Shown here in pieces: positions 55,474-64,000 of a stretch of DNA of 64,000 bases. The DNA comes from Celeribacter sp. HF31 (GTDB lineage: Bacteria > Pseudomonadota > Alphaproteobacteria > Rhodobacterales > Rhodobacteraceae). Positions within the stretch are counted from its first letter, which is position 1; every line of letters starts with the position of its first letter. A program made the translations under genes and the position numbers. The stretch spans positions 186,001 to 250,000 of the forward strand of contig NZ_JAATOT010000005.1 in assembly GCF_011806455.1 (NCBI RefSeq), in the 5' to 3' direction. The notes beneath the pieces were generated by a model, which was given only the letters and a program-made list of their open reading frames with translations, was not told the DNA's origin and ran no database searches.

Positions 55474-55826
55474 ATCAGTCGCTCCAATTCGTCGTCGCTG
55501 CGATCTCTGCCGTCATGGTCAGAGAGGCCAATGGGGCTGGGCCCCGGTCATGGTGAGTTGAGAAGCTCTCAGTCGAGAGGGTGCACCTGTTCCGACGCAA
55601 TCCAATACGCCAAGCTCAAAGGTATAGGTCTGGGGCGAAAGGCGCATCCAGCCGGGCTCCGAATCCTGTCACGGGTGTCTTGCCCTTCCTTTAAGGCCTA
55701 TCAAAGCCAGTGTCACGAAAGGATCACATAAAGCGTTTCTTAAAAATTGCAGGGGCGCGTTGATCGTGGTGGCGCAACGAAAAAGGCGACCCGAAAGGCC
55801 GCCTTTGCAAGTCTATGATGCCGCGC
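55474..55826. other. Intergenic region upstream of purF
   Basis: 353 bases without a credible gene, between the purF start and the 3' end of cvpA. The cvpA terminator occupies 55780-55806. No promoter strong enough to name is seen; purF probably has its own in this stretch. Confidence 0.45.
55780..55806 (-). terminator. Terminator after cvpA
   Basis: On the minus strand AAAGGCGGCC / GGTCGCCTTTTT form an imperfect stem with a TTTC loop and a T-run, 20 bp after the cvpA stop. Confidence 0.65.
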
Positions 55827-56381
55827 TTACTGCGTGCAGGTGGAGACCAGCGCCTCATAGCGCTGCGTGATCCAATCCGGCGCATCGTCCGGCAGGCTCT
55901 CGTCGATCTTGTCTTGGGAACGGGCAAAGACCTTGGCCGTGCGGGAGTTTTCCAGCACCTCGATGGGATCGCCGGTGGAGACGCGGTCCACCACGACCAG
56001 AGCGATGGCGACCAGAACGATGCCTCTGAGCACGCCGAACAGGAACCCAAGCCCCTGATCGATGCCGCCCAGTGCAGAGCGTTGCACAGCGGAAGAAAAC
56101 AGCGGCGTGAAGACCGAGACAACGATGAGCGCCAGTGCGAAGACCGCGAAGAACCCGGTGATCACCGACAATTCGCAAGAGCCCGCGATGTAATCGCCTA
56201 AGTACGGCACTTCTTTCACCAGCGGCACGGCTTTCGGCGCAAACATATAGCCCAGAATCGCCGCCACGATCCAACCGGCGATCGCCATGCCCTCGCGCAC
56301 AAATCCGCGGCTATAGGCAAGAATGGCAGAGACAATGATGACCAGCGCCACGATGCCGTCGATAATAGTAAAGCCGTCCAT
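55827..56381 (-). CDS. cvpA: CvpA family protein
   Basis: A 184-residue membrane protein with four transmembrane helices, similar to CvpA, which is linked to colicin V production in E. coli and often found next to purF. The start is the ATG at 56381 (MDGFTIIDG), with GAAGGA upstream; a longer in-frame start is rejected. Order radA, cvpA, purF is usual in Rhodobacteraceae. Its biochemical role is not known. Confidence 0.88.
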   Translation of the reverse strand: MDGFTIIDGIVALVIIVSAILAYSRGFVREGMAIAGWIVAAILGYMFAPKAVPLVKEVPYLGDYIAGSCELSVITGFFAVFALALIVVSVFTPLFSSAVQRSALGGIDQGLGFLFGVLRGIVLVAIALVVVDRVSTGDPIEVLENSRTAKVFARSQDKIDESLPDDAPDWITQRYEALVSTCTQ

Positions 56382-56564
56382 GGCACGTCCTTCGTCAAAA
56401 CTCACTTGCCGTTCCGTCAGGAAAGGCTCGCCGGTGAAGAACCAAGTTTTGAGAATTTGTTCAACCTTTTTCCCGCCTTTTTCGCCGAGTTGCGGTAAAA
56501 AAGCTGGCATGTGGCGAGGTGAACCGCGTTTGCTCTGCTCCAGAGTGTGGTTTTGCCCGGCGCC

Positions 56565-57935
56565 TCACCCCGCACCAAAGACCTCGCCGACAAAGCCCAC
56601 GAGATCGCTCATCAAGCGCATTTCCATACCGCTTTTCTCACCTGCTTTCGATTGCGCAGGCGCGATGGCGGAGGCAAAGCCAAGCTTCTTGGCCTCTTTC
56701 AGCCGGTTCTCTGTCTGCCCGACCGGCCGCAAACTGCCGGACAGCGACAACTCGCCGAAAACGACGCAGTCTTTCGGCAAAGCCGCATCCTCGCGCGCCG
56801 ACAAAAGCGCTGCCGCCACGGCCAGATCGGCGGCGGGTTCGGACACTTTCATCCCGCCCGCGACGTTGAGATAGACATCCAACCCCGCGAAGGGAATGCC
56901 ACAGCGCGCTTCCAACACGGCAAGGATCATTGCCAGACGAGAGCCGTCCCAGCCCACCACCGTCCGCCGCGCTTGCGCGTGGGGCGAGGGGGCGACAAGG
57001 GCCTGAAATTCCACCAAAACCGGACGGGTGCCTTCGATGCCCGCAAAGACCACCGATCCCGGCGCCGGCTGATCGCGTTCGGACAGAAACAGCGCCGAAG
57101 GATTCGTCACCTCGGACAATCCATCGCCGGTCATCTCGAAGACACCGATCTCATGCGCCGGACCGAAACGGTTCTTCACCGCGCGCAAGAGCCGGAACTG
57201 ATGCCCGCGCTCGCCCTCGAAATAGAGCACCGTGTCGACCATATGCTCGACCACACGCGGCCCGGCCAACTGACCCTCCTTGGTCACATGGCCCACAAGC
57301 ACCACGGAAACGCCGCGCGTCTTGGCGAATGTGGTCAATTCATGCGCCGCCGCGCGCACCTGAGACACAGAGCCGGGCGCGCTTTCGACATTGTCGGCCC
57401 ACATGGTCTGGATCGAGTCGATGATCACCAGATCCGGCTCTTCCTTCTCCAGTGTCGTCAAAATATCGCGCAGATTGGTTTCGGCACCCAGTTGCACATT
57501 GGCCTCAGCCAGCCCCAGACGTTGCGCGCGCATGCGCACCTGCGCGCTGGCTTCCTCGCCGGAAATATAGATGACCTTGAGCCCCGCGCCCGCAAATCGC
57601 GCTGCCGCCTGCAACAAAAGCGTCGATTTGCCGATCCCTGGATCGCCGCCGACCAAGATGGCCGAGGCGGGCACAAGACCCCCGCCCAACACCCGGTCAA
57701 ACTCTTCCATCCCCGAAGAGGTGCGCGGCGGGGGGCTTTCCTTGGTCGAGAGTTTTGAGAGCGGAATTTCCTTGCCCCGCATCCCGCCCAGCGTCTTTTT
57801 CGTGGGCCCCGCCGCGGAGAGCGGCTTTTCCTCGACAATCGTGTTCCACTCGCCACAGCCATCACAGCGCCCCGACCATTTGGTCGTCACCGCCCCGCAA
57901 TTGGAGCACACGAAATTCTTCTGCGCCTTGGCCAT
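56565..57935 (-). CDS. radA: DNA repair protein RadA
   Basis: A 456-residue RecA-like ATPase that helps process recombination intermediates. The N-terminal zinc finger is C10-C13-C24-C27. Walker A is GGDPGIGKST, the KNRFG motif (KNRFGPAHEIGVFEM) is intact, and a C-terminal Lon-protease-like domain follows. It lies in the run pqiA-like, radA, cvpA, purF. Confidence 0.95.
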   Translation of the reverse strand: MAKAQKNFVCSNCGAVTTKWSGRCDGCGEWNTIVEEKPLSAAGPTKKTLGGMRGKEIPLSKLSTKESPPPRTSSGMEEFDRVLGGGLVPASAILVGGDPGIGKSTLLLQAAARFAGAGLKVIYISGEEASAQVRMRAQRLGLAEANVQLGAETNLRDILTTLEKEEPDLVIIDSIQTMWADNVESAPGSVSQVRAAAHELTTFAKTRGVSVVLVGHVTKEGQLAGPRVVEHMVDTVLYFEGERGHQFRLLRAVKNRFGPAHEIGVFEMTGDGLSEVTNPSALFLSERDQPAPGSVVFAGIEGTRPVLVEFQALVAPSPHAQARRTVVGWDGSRLAMILAVLEARCGIPFAGLDVYLNVAGGMKVSEPAADLAVAAALLSAREDAALPKDCVVFGELSLSGSLRPVGQTENRLKEAKKLGFASAIAPAQSKAGEKSGMEMRLMSDLVGFVGEVFGAG

Positions 57936-57997
57936 TCTGCTGCCTTTAAATTGTTCTTGCTTCGTTCTAATCCGCCGTGCGCGTCTTCCGCAAGCAC

Positions 57998-58444
57998 TCA
58001 GGTCTTTTTCTTGGTAAAAATACTCAAGCCGAGGCTCACAAGCACGCAGAGCGTAAACAGATAAAGCCCCCAGCCCACTTCAAGCCGTCCCACCCCGATG
58101 CCTTTCGCGACCGTGATATAGATCGCGATCAGGAACACATCCGCCATGGCCAACCGCCCAAGGTGATAGAGCCAGGGCTTCACACGCTCTGACAGGTTGT
58201 CAGACAGGCGGCCGGACAGCAGGCCCTCCATCGCTAAAACTTTCCCAATCGGGGCCAAAATCGCGAAAAACACCACGACAAGCGCCAAAAACTTGTCCTT
58301 TTCCCACAATGCGCCGATCCCAGAGAGAACCGAGATTTCCGACAGGGCAAACAGCGGCAACAGCCCCGCCTTCAACAAAGGCGCGGCCCAGGCGATGGGA
58401 AAGAGGATCAAAAGCGACAGGTTGAGAAGGCGCAGCTTGCTCAT
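57998..58444 (-). CDS. Paraquat-inducible protein A family membrane protein
   Basis: A 148-residue PqiA-domain protein with four transmembrane helices (about 5-25, 50-70, 95-115 and 120-140). The conserved second part, FPIAWAAPLLKAG, VLAMEGLLSGR and LYHLGRLAMADVFLIA, fits PqiA domains. It is a single domain, against two in E. coli PqiA. The gene overlaps the mlaF-like gene by 4 bp. PqiA and Mla systems both deal with membrane lipid transport, so shared function is reasonable. Its last codons form the 3'-end element. Confidence 0.8.
   Translation of the reverse strand: MSKLRLLNLSLLILFPIAWAAPLLKAGLLPLFALSEISVLSGIGALWEKDKFLALVVVFFAILAPIGKVLAMEGLLSGRLSDNLSERVKPWLYHLGRLAMADVFLIAIYITVAKGIGVGRLEVGWGLYLFTLCVLVSLGLSIFTKKKT
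58004..58028 (-). repeat. 3'-end element, copy 5, inside a coding 3' end
   Basis: On the minus strand: TTGAGTATTTTTACCAAGAA, then AAAG. It is a more divergent copy than the other four. It encodes the last residues (LSIFTKKKT) of the PqiA-like protein, right up to the stop. Confidence 0.5.
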
Positions 58445-59190
58445 CGCAGTGTTTCAATCGGCCCCTCGGCGGAGCCGGTGATGAACTGTTTGAGATAGGG
58501 ATCATCCGCGCTGTCCATCTCGGCCACGGGGCCAAACCAGCGGATTTTGCCCCGGTGCAGCATCGCCACCTTGTCGGCAATCGCACGCACGGAGGTCATG
58601 TCATGGGTGATCGTCACGGCGGTCGCGCCCATCTCGACGACGATTTCGCGGATCAATTCGTTGATCACTCCCGCCATGATCGGGTCGAGGCCGGTGGTGG
58701 GTTCGTCAAAGAAAATGATCTCAGGATCGGCGGCGATGGCACGCGCCAGCCCCACGCGTTTCTGCATCCCGCCCGAGAGTTCGGCGGGGAAGAGATCGGC
58801 CACATCGGGCCCAAGCCCCACGCGGCGCAGCTTTTCGATAGCGATCTCGCGCGCTTCCGCTTTCGGACGCTTGAGCGACCCACGCAAGAGGCGAAAGGCC
58901 ACGTTTTGCCAGACCGGAAGACTGTCAAACAGCGCAGCCCCTTGGAACAACATGCCGAACCGGGCGAGGAACGCATCGCGGTCGCCGGTCGCAGTGATGT
59001 CTTCGCCACCCACTTTGATCGTGCCTTGATCCGGCGTGATAAGCCCGAGAATGCATTTCAGCGTCACCGATTTCCCGGTGCCCGAGCCGCCGATGATCAC
59101 ACAGCTTTCGCCGCGCGCGACATTCAGATCGACGCCACGCAAAATCTCTTTGGACCCAAAGGCTTTATGGACATTCTCTAGGCTGATCAT
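58441..59190 (-). CDS. MlaF-like ABC transporter ATP-binding protein
   Basis: A 249-residue ATPase of the retrograde phospholipid transport (Mla) type. Walker A is IGGSGTGKSVT, the signature LSGGMQKRVGLARA, Walker B IIFFDEPTTGLDP. The MKR-type signature and TTGLDPIMAGVI are typical of MlaF. The ATG at 59190 starts [12 protein letters not shown]. It overlaps both neighbours by 4 bp. No MCE (mlaD) or mlaC gene lies in the window. Confidence 0.87.
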   Translation of the reverse strand: MISLENVHKAFGSKEILRGVDLNVARGESCVIIGGSGTGKSVTLKCILGLITPDQGTIKVGGEDITATGDRDAFLARFGMLFQGAALFDSLPVWQNVAFRLLRGSLKRPKAEAREIAIEKLRRVGLGPDVADLFPAELSGGMQKRVGLARAIAADPEIIFFDEPTTGLDPIMAGVINELIREIVVEMGATAVTITHDMTSVRAIADKVAMLHRGKIRWFGPVAEMDSADDPYLKQFITGSAEGPIETLR

Positions 59191-59975
59191 GTGCTGAAAA
59201 ACGCCTGTGTCAAAAGGAAGTTGGCCGCGAGGATCAAGACGGCTGCGGCCACCACGGAGGATTTCGTCGCACGCCCCACGCCCTGTGCGCCCCGGCCCGA
59301 GTTCATGCCGAAATAACACCCCATCAGCGTCGCGATCACGCCAAAGGCCGCGCCCTTGACGAGCGAGGAAATGATGTCAGAGGCCTCGAGAAAGTCGACG
59401 GTGTTCTTGAGGTAGGTCGCGGGGTTGAACCCCAGAGATTGCGTCGAGACGAACCAACCGCCGAAGACGCCAATCGTGTCGCCCACGGCCACGAGCAAAG
59501 GCACGGTGACGAGACCGGCAAAGACGCGTGGCGCGGTGAGATATTTCATCGGATCGGTCGAGAGTGTGACCAATGCGTCGATCTGCTCCGTGACCTTCAT
59601 CGTGGCAATCTCGGCGGCAATCGACGAGGTCACGCGCGCGGCCATCATCAGGCCGACCATGACGGGGCCCAGCTCGCGCACGACCCCCAAGGCGACGATC
59701 TGCGGCACGACCTGTTCGGCGGAGAAGCGCGAGCCACCGGCATAGATTTGCAACGCCAAAGCGCCGCCGGTGAAAATCGCGGTCAGCCCCACAACGGGGA
59801 GCGACAGATAGCCCACCGTCATCAAAGAATGCAGGAATTCGCGGCCGTAAAAAGGCGGCGTGATGATGTGGCGAAAGGCCGAAAGCGCAAACAAGGCCAC
59901 CCGCCCGACGCTGGCCAAAGCGGCCAAAACCGCCGCGCCAAGAGCGGCCAGAGGGCGGGTCAAAATCGCCGTCAT
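59187..59975 (-). CDS. MlaE-like ABC transporter permease
   Basis: A 262-residue inner-membrane protein of the MlaE/DUF140 family. It carries the family segments [32 protein letters not shown] and [16 protein letters not shown] with the conserved glutamates, and five or so transmembrane helices. With the MlaF-like ATPase it forms the core of a phospholipid transporter that keeps outer membrane lipid asymmetry. It overlaps alr and mlaF-like by 4 bp each. Confidence 0.88.
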   Translation of the reverse strand: MTAILTRPLAALGAAVLAALASVGRVALFALSAFRHIITPPFYGREFLHSLMTVGYLSLPVVGLTAIFTGGALALQIYAGGSRFSAEQVVPQIVALGVVRELGPVMVGLMMAARVTSSIAAEIATMKVTEQIDALVTLSTDPMKYLTAPRVFAGLVTVPLLVAVGDTIGVFGGWFVSTQSLGFNPATYLKNTVDFLEASDIISSLVKGAAFGVIATLMGCYFGMNSGRGAQGVGRATKSSVVAAAVLILAANFLLTQAFFST

Positions 59976-61012
59976 CCGATGTAGCGGCGCTGATACCGCG
60001 CCCCCAGAGAGGTCAGGATTTCATAGCCGATGGTCTGGCCAATGGTGGCCAAATCGTCCGGCGTTTGATGGGCACACAAGAGATCAAGCGCGCGCGGCAC
60101 ATGATCGAGATGGGTGATGTCCACGGTGATCAGGTCCATCGAGACACGGCCCACGAGCGGGCAGGGGGTCGCGCCGTCGAACAACACTGCCTTGTTGGAA
60201 AACAGCCGCGTGATGCCGTCGGCATAGCCCGCCGAAACGGTGGCGATGCGTGACGGCACGTCGGCGGTCCAGCTGTTCGAATAGCCGACGGTTTCGCCGG
60301 GCATGACATCGCGGGTCTGGATCACCGGGCATTCGAGTTTCACGACCGGTTTGCCGTCCTCATAGGGAAAGCCGCCATAAAGCCCGATGCCGGGGCGGAC
60401 CAGATCGAAATGGTAGTCGGGGCCCAGTAACAATCCGCCGGTCGCGGAGAGCGCACGGGGCACTTTGACCCCATCGGTCATCGCGCGAAAGGCCGCCAGT
60501 TGTTGTGCATTCATCGGGTGATCCGGTTCGTCGGAACAGGCGAGGTGGCTCATGATCAGGGCGGGATTCGCCTTTATGACCAATGCTTTGACCGCATCCC
60601 ATTCGGCAGGCTCAAGGCCCAGACGGTTCATGCCGGTGTCAAGCTGAATGCCAAAAGGCGCGCCGGGCAGGGCCTCGAAATGGCGGGTGATCTGGTCGAG
60701 AGAATTGAGCATCGGCACCAGATTCATGTCGCAGATCATATCCGTGTCGCCCGCCATGTGGCCAGAGAAAACGCCGATCCAGGGCGTCGGCCCCACGGCT
60801 TGGCGCAGGGTCACGCCTTCTTCGGCGGCGGCGACGAAAAACTTTTTGACGCCGGCTTTCATCAAGGCGCGCGCGGCTTTGGCGACACCCAACCCATAGG
60901 CGTCGGCCTTCAAGACAGCGGCGGTTTCCACCGCGTCAGAGGAGAGCTTGTCGAGGGCGCGCCAATTGTCGGCCAGTGCCCCGAGATCGATTTGTAGAAC
61001 TGAAGTACCCAT
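59972..61012 (-). CDS. alr: Alanine racemase
   Basis: A 346-residue PLP enzyme giving D-alanine for peptidoglycan. The PLP lysine is K35 in [11 protein letters not shown]. The catalytic tyrosine region is [10 protein letters not shown], with [14 protein letters not shown] near the C-terminus. The ATG at 61012 is preferred on family length; no strong ribosome site is visible. It lies between dnaB and the Mla-like genes and overlaps the permease gene by 4 bp. Confidence 0.93.
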   Translation of the reverse strand: MGTSVLQIDLGALADNWRALDKLSSDAVETAAVLKADAYGLGVAKAARALMKAGVKKFFVAAAEEGVTLRQAVGPTPWIGVFSGHMAGDTDMICDMNLVPMLNSLDQITRHFEALPGAPFGIQLDTGMNRLGLEPAEWDAVKALVIKANPALIMSHLACSDEPDHPMNAQQLAAFRAMTDGVKVPRALSATGGLLLGPDYHFDLVRPGIGLYGGFPYEDGKPVVKLECPVIQTRDVMPGETVGYSNSWTADVPSRIATVSAGYADGITRLFSNKAVLFDGATPCPLVGRVSMDLITVDITHLDHVPRALDLLCAHQTPDDLATIGQTIGYEILTSLGARYQRRYIG

Positions 61013-61080
61013 GTCGATGTATTTGACGGTGCGCGCCGGGAGTCGCAAGACGAAAGGACGCGCGCCTGACCCTTTAGACG

Positions 61081-62637
61081 TTATTCGTAATCGTAATTGT
61101 TGTAGCGGTCGGCGGCGAGGTTGCCAAAGCGGGTGAACTCCGCCTCAAAACTCAACTCGACCGTGCCGATCGGACCGTGACGCTGTTTGCCGAGGATGAC
61201 CTCGGCCTTGGCGTGCAGGCGCTCCATGTCGGCCATCCACTTTTCCATCGCCTCGAGGTTGTCGTCATCCGGCTTTTCACGCTCTTTGTAATATTCGCCA
61301 CGGTACACGAACATCACCACGTCGGCGTCCTGCTCGATGGAGCCGGATTCGCGCAAATCCGAGAGCTGCGGGCGTTTGTCGTCGCGGGACTCCACCGTCC
61401 GCGAGAGCTGCGACAGCGCGATCACCGGGATGTTCAACTCTTTCGCGATGGCTTTGAGCCCCATGGAAATTTCGCCGATTTCCTGCACCCGGTTGCCTTC
61501 GGTCCGGGACGTGCCGCGCACAAGCTGCAGGTAGTCGACGATCAAAAGATCGAGCCCATGGGTCCGCTGCAAGCGCCGAGCACGGGCCGCAAGCTGCGAG
61601 ATCGGGATCGAGGGCGTGTCGTCGATATAAAGCGGACAGCTTTCCAGCGTCTTGGCGGCATCGACGAAGCGACGGAATTCGTCCTCGGTCATGTCACCTT
61701 GGCGGATCTTGTGCGAGGAAATCTCGGAGGCCTCGGCCAGAATACGCGCCGCCAATTGTTCGGCGCTCATTTCGAGCGAGTAAAATCCCACGACACCGCC
61801 CTCGACGGCGCCTTGGCGCCCGTCGGGGAGCTGGCCCTTTTTGTAGGATTTCGCAATGTTGAAGGCGATGTTGGTCGCAAGCGAGGTTTTCCCCATCGAG
61901 GGACGCCCCGCAAGAATGATCAAGTCGGAGGGGTGCAGGCCCCCCATTTTCTTATCGAGATCAATGAGTTTCGTTTCAATCCCCGCCATGCCGCCGCCGC
62001 GCTCATAGGCGGCGTTGGCGTTCAGCACGGCCTGGGTGACGGCGGAGAGAAACGACGTGAACCCCGTTTCTCCCTTGCCCTGTTCGGCGAGGCCGTAGAG
62101 GCGCTGTTCGGCGGCGACGATCTGTTCGCTCGGGTCCCGGGTGTCCGACCCCGATGAGGCCGCGCCCGCGATTTCATTGCCCAGCTCGATGAGCTGGCGG
62201 CGCAGGAACAGGTCATAAATCAGCTGCGCGTAGTCGCGCACCGCGTAGGTCGAGATCGCCGAGGCGGCGAGACGTGCGAGATAGGCCGTGCCGCCCAGCT
62301 CCTGGAGGCCGACATGGTCCTCCATATAGGCCTTGAGCGTCACCGGCGAGGCCAGCATGTTTTTCGAAATCCGCTCGGCGGCTTTTTCGAAAATATCCTT
62401 GTGGACCGGGTCATAGAAATGATCCGGCGCGATGATCGACACGATCTTGTCGAAGACATCGTTGTTGGTCAGAAGCGCACCAAGAAGCTGTTGTTCCGCC
62501 TCGATATTATGCGGCACGGCGCCCGCGTAAGAGGTGATCACAGAGGTGCCATTGCCGCCAGTCTCCGTGCCCGATGCGGCATCGGCACCGGTGGATTTCT
62601 CCCCGCGGTGGCTGTCGAGTTTGGCGATTTCACTCAT
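61081..62637 (-). CDS. dnaB: Replicative DNA helicase DnaB
   Basis: A 518-residue hexameric helicase of the replisome. The N-terminal collar domain ([15 protein letters not shown]) is followed by the RecA-like domain with Walker [13 protein letters not shown], the Walker B region [10 protein letters not shown] and a C-terminal [21 protein letters not shown]. It starts at an ATG with AGAGGG upstream. A perfect DnaA box lies about 97 bp upstream. Confidence 0.95.
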   Translation of the reverse strand: MSEIAKLDSHRGEKSTGADAASGTETGGNGTSVITSYAGAVPHNIEAEQQLLGALLTNNDVFDKIVSIIAPDHFYDPVHKDIFEKAAERISKNMLASPVTLKAYMEDHVGLQELGGTAYLARLAASAISTYAVRDYAQLIYDLFLRRQLIELGNEIAGAASSGSDTRDPSEQIVAAEQRLYGLAEQGKGETGFTSFLSAVTQAVLNANAAYERGGGMAGIETKLIDLDKKMGGLHPSDLIILAGRPSMGKTSLATNIAFNIAKSYKKGQLPDGRQGAVEGGVVGFYSLEMSAEQLAARILAEASEISSHKIRQGDMTEDEFRRFVDAAKTLESCPLYIDDTPSIPISQLAARARRLQRTHGLDLLIVDYLQLVRGTSRTEGNRVQEIGEISMGLKAIAKELNIPVIALSQLSRTVESRDDKRPQLSDLRESGSIEQDADVVMFVYRGEYYKEREKPDDDNLEAMEKWMADMERLHAKAEVILGKQRHGPIGTVELSFEAEFTRFGNLAADRYNNYDYE

Positions 62638-62733
62638 GTTTTCTGCCCTCTTTTTATGATCCGCGAGTCGCGTGTTGCTCTCGGATTTGAGTGTCTTAAA
62701 CCACCCGGGCAGGGCACCGCAAAATGTATATTT

Positions 62734-62742
62734 TGTGGATAA
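62734..62742 (-). promoter_or_regulatory. Perfect DnaA box upstream of dnaB
   Basis: TTATCCACA on the minus strand, the exact consensus for DnaA binding. It lies about 97 bp upstream of dnaB and partly overlaps an AT-rich palindrome CAAAAT-GTAT-ATTTTG (62720-62735). No cluster of boxes is present, so this is not an origin; DnaA control of dnaB is possible. Confidence 0.55.
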
Positions 62743-62776
62743 CTCTGCGGGTCGGGCTAAGCCTGCGCGATGCAAA

Positions 62777-62804
62777 GAAAAACGCCGCCCGCTGGGGCGA
62801 CGTT
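62777..62804 (-). terminator. Terminator after pyrE
   Basis: On the minus strand AACGTCGCCC / GGGCGGCGTT form a stem around CAGC, followed by TTTTTCTTT. It separates pyrCE from dnaB. Confidence 0.75.
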
Positions 62805-62839
62805 GAAATTTTGAGCAGGGGCTGAGGCACGGGAGGCGC

Positions 62840-63520
62840 TCAGTCTTTCTTATGCTTTTCCTGCCAGGCGCGCGGTGCGCCGAGGAAATGTTCGACTTCG
62901 GCCAACGTGCTGGCGTCGAAGATTTTCTGTTTCTTCGCCTCGGCCAGAACGTCCCACCAGGTGCACAGGCTGATGAGCTTTACCCCGTGATCGCCCAGCG
63001 TCTTTTCCGTCTCCGGGAAGATGCCGTAGTAGAAAATCACCGCCGTCCAGCCACAGCTCGCGCCCGTCTCACGGATCGCATCGACGAAGGACAGTTTCGA
63101 GCCGCCGTCGGTGGTCAGATCCTCGACCAACAACACGCGTTCGCCCTCAGACATAGCGCCTTCGATCCGGGCGTTCCGGCCGTAGCCCTTCGGTTTCTTC
63201 CGAACATAGCTCATCGGCAGGCCAAGACGTTCGGCCACCATGGCGGCGAACGGAATGCCTGCGGTTTCGCCACCGGCGATGTTGTCAAAGGCCTCGAAGC
63301 CAGCCTGACGCATGATCTGCACCGCCATGAAATCCATCAGCGTCGAACGAATGCGCGGATAGGAAATCAGCTTGCGACAATCGATATAGGTCGGCGAGGG
63401 CAGGCCGGAGGCGAGGATATACGGGTCCTCGGGGCGGAAATTCACCGCACCGATTTCCAACAGCATGCGCGCCGTCAGACGGGCGATTTCGGTCTCATCG
63501 GGGAAGGACGAAGGGATCAT
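62840..63520 (-). CDS. pyrE: Orotate phosphoribosyltransferase
   Basis: A 226-residue enzyme that joins orotate to PRPP in UMP synthesis. The PRPP motif is [18 protein letters not shown], and the N-terminal region [14 protein letters not shown] and the [17 protein letters not shown] loop hold the catalytic lysines. It follows pyrC by 23 bp on the same strand, a short pyrimidine operon. A terminator follows. Confidence 0.95.
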   Translation of the reverse strand: MIPSSFPDETEIARLTARMLLEIGAVNFRPEDPYILASGLPSPTYIDCRKLISYPRIRSTLMDFMAVQIMRQAGFEAFDNIAGGETAGIPFAAMVAERLGLPMSYVRKKPKGYGRNARIEGAMSEGERVLLVEDLTTDGGSKLSFVDAIRETGASCGWTAVIFYYGIFPETEKTLGDHGVKLISLCTWWDVLAEAKKQKIFDASTLAEVEHFLGAPRAWQEKHKKD

Positions 63521-63543
63521 GGTCAGCCTCTCTTAAGCCAGAA

Positions 63544-64000
63544 CTACGCTTCCACGCTCCAGTGGAGCGGCATTTGCGGGTCGAACACCGTCACCGGCCC
63601 GTTGGCCGTGTCGATTTTCGCGGGATATTGCACCGGCGTGCCTTTGCGCAGCGTGATCGTCGCCTCGTTGAGCGGCAGCCCGTAGAAATTCGGCCCGTTC
63701 ATCGAGGTGAAGGCCTCAAGCTTGTCCAGCGCGCCCTCGGCCTCGAAGACCTCGGCGAGGATCGACATGGTGTTCGTCGCGGTGAAACAGCCGGCACAGC
63801 CGCAGGCGCTTTCCTTGTCGCCATCGAGGTGCGGCGCGCTGTCGGTGCCCAGAAAATAGCTCGGATCGCCCGAGGTCGCGGCCTCTACCAAAGCCAGACG
63901 GTGGGTCTCGCGTTTCGCCACCGGCAGGCAGTAGTAATGCGGCTTGATCCCGCCCACGAGGATGTGGTTGCGGTTGATCACCAGATGGTGCGTCGTGATC
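63544..64000 (-). CDS. pyrC: Dihydroorotase, C-terminal part (cut by window edge)
   Basis: About 151 C-terminal residues of a class II dihydroorotase, the third step of UMP synthesis. Visible are [15 protein letters not shown] (with a zinc-site histidine), [27 protein letters not shown] (here [10 protein letters not shown]) with the catalytic Asp, and GCAGCFTA. The 5' part lies beyond the window. It precedes pyrE. Confidence 0.93.
   Translation of the reverse strand, partial: ITTHHLVINRNHILVGGIKPHYYCLPVAKRETHRLALVEAATSGDPSYFLGTDSAPHLDGDKESACGCAGCFTATNTMSILAEVFEAEGALDKLEAFTSMNGPNFYGLPLNEATITLRKGTPVQYPAKIDTANGPVTVFDPQMPLHWSVEA

Noticed and set aside
62720-62742. Replication origin near dnaB
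   Set aside because: Only one DnaA box is present, with no dnaA, dnaN or box cluster.
1-64000. tRNA, rRNA, CRISPR arrays, insertion sequences or prophage genes
   Set aside because: No cloverleaf with CCA-end context, no spaced direct repeats and no transposase, integrase or phage protein was seen on either strand.

Overview
The window looks like chromosomal DNA from a GC-rich alphaproteobacterium of the Rhodobacteraceae, most likely the Roseobacter group. The signs are a 14-subunit nuo operon with many extra reading frames between the subunits (a layout known from the Paracoccus/Rhodobacter nqo/nuo loci), a NuoE with a long C-terminal extension, RNase J, type III pantothenate kinase downstream of nuoN, and several small families that I associate mainly with this family. 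I saw no rRNA, tRNA, CRISPR array, insertion sequence or prophage. Nearly all of it is core or conserved accessory chromosome.

Layout. 1-4051: peptide ABC transport (a partial substrate-binding protein on the minus strand; a double-ATPase and an M20 amidohydrolase on the plus strand). 4070-9873: moaA, an AlkD-like gene facing a secreted Gly/Asn-rich protein, and glmU-glmS for UDP-GlcNAc synthesis. 10038-12639: a phosphoglycolate phosphatase-like HAD enzyme, a DegT aminotransferase and an Imm11/DUF1629-like protein of lower GC. 12927-35757: one long plus-strand unit, nuoA to nuoN, with ten non-nuo genes between the subunits and birA-coaX-rnj after nuoN. 35939-42232: a DEAD-box helicase, osmC, a DUF3299-like secreted protein, exoD, prfC and a Hint-domain protein. 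42586-46655: an SDR-ArsM-ABC ATPase set on the plus strand, then a convergent WYL regulator with a small partner gene. 46875-52576: tatABC plus a DUF815 ATPase, convergent with surE-pcm-nlpD-like, then a VOC protein. 52746-64000: a minus-strand run of pyrC, pyrE, dnaB, alr, mlaE, mlaF, pqiA-like, radA, cvpA, purF, a small unknown and an SDR.

The main place for new biology is the nuo unit. Its ten extra genes include a sulfotransferase, two lipoproteins, a two-helix membrane protein whose C-terminal helix-hairpin-helix domain closely matches the tail of NuoE, a zinc-ribbon membrane microprotein, DUF3291, a tandem pair of secreted paralogues (DUF5333-like) and a carboxymuconolactone-decarboxylase-like protein. 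Their tight spacing and overlaps argue for co-transcription with complex I.

At the DNA level, a short element (GAGTATTT, about 5 nt, then CAGCAAAGGAAAC or close) occurs five times, always in sense orientation at or just beyond the 3' end of a gene. Other small signals include a perfect 12-bp inverted repeat in front of the WYL regulator's operon, a perfect DnaA box in front of dnaB, two adjacent perfect inverted repeats in front of osmC, and a 35-bp near-palindrome after rnj. All functional calls are from reading the sequence; no database search was run.
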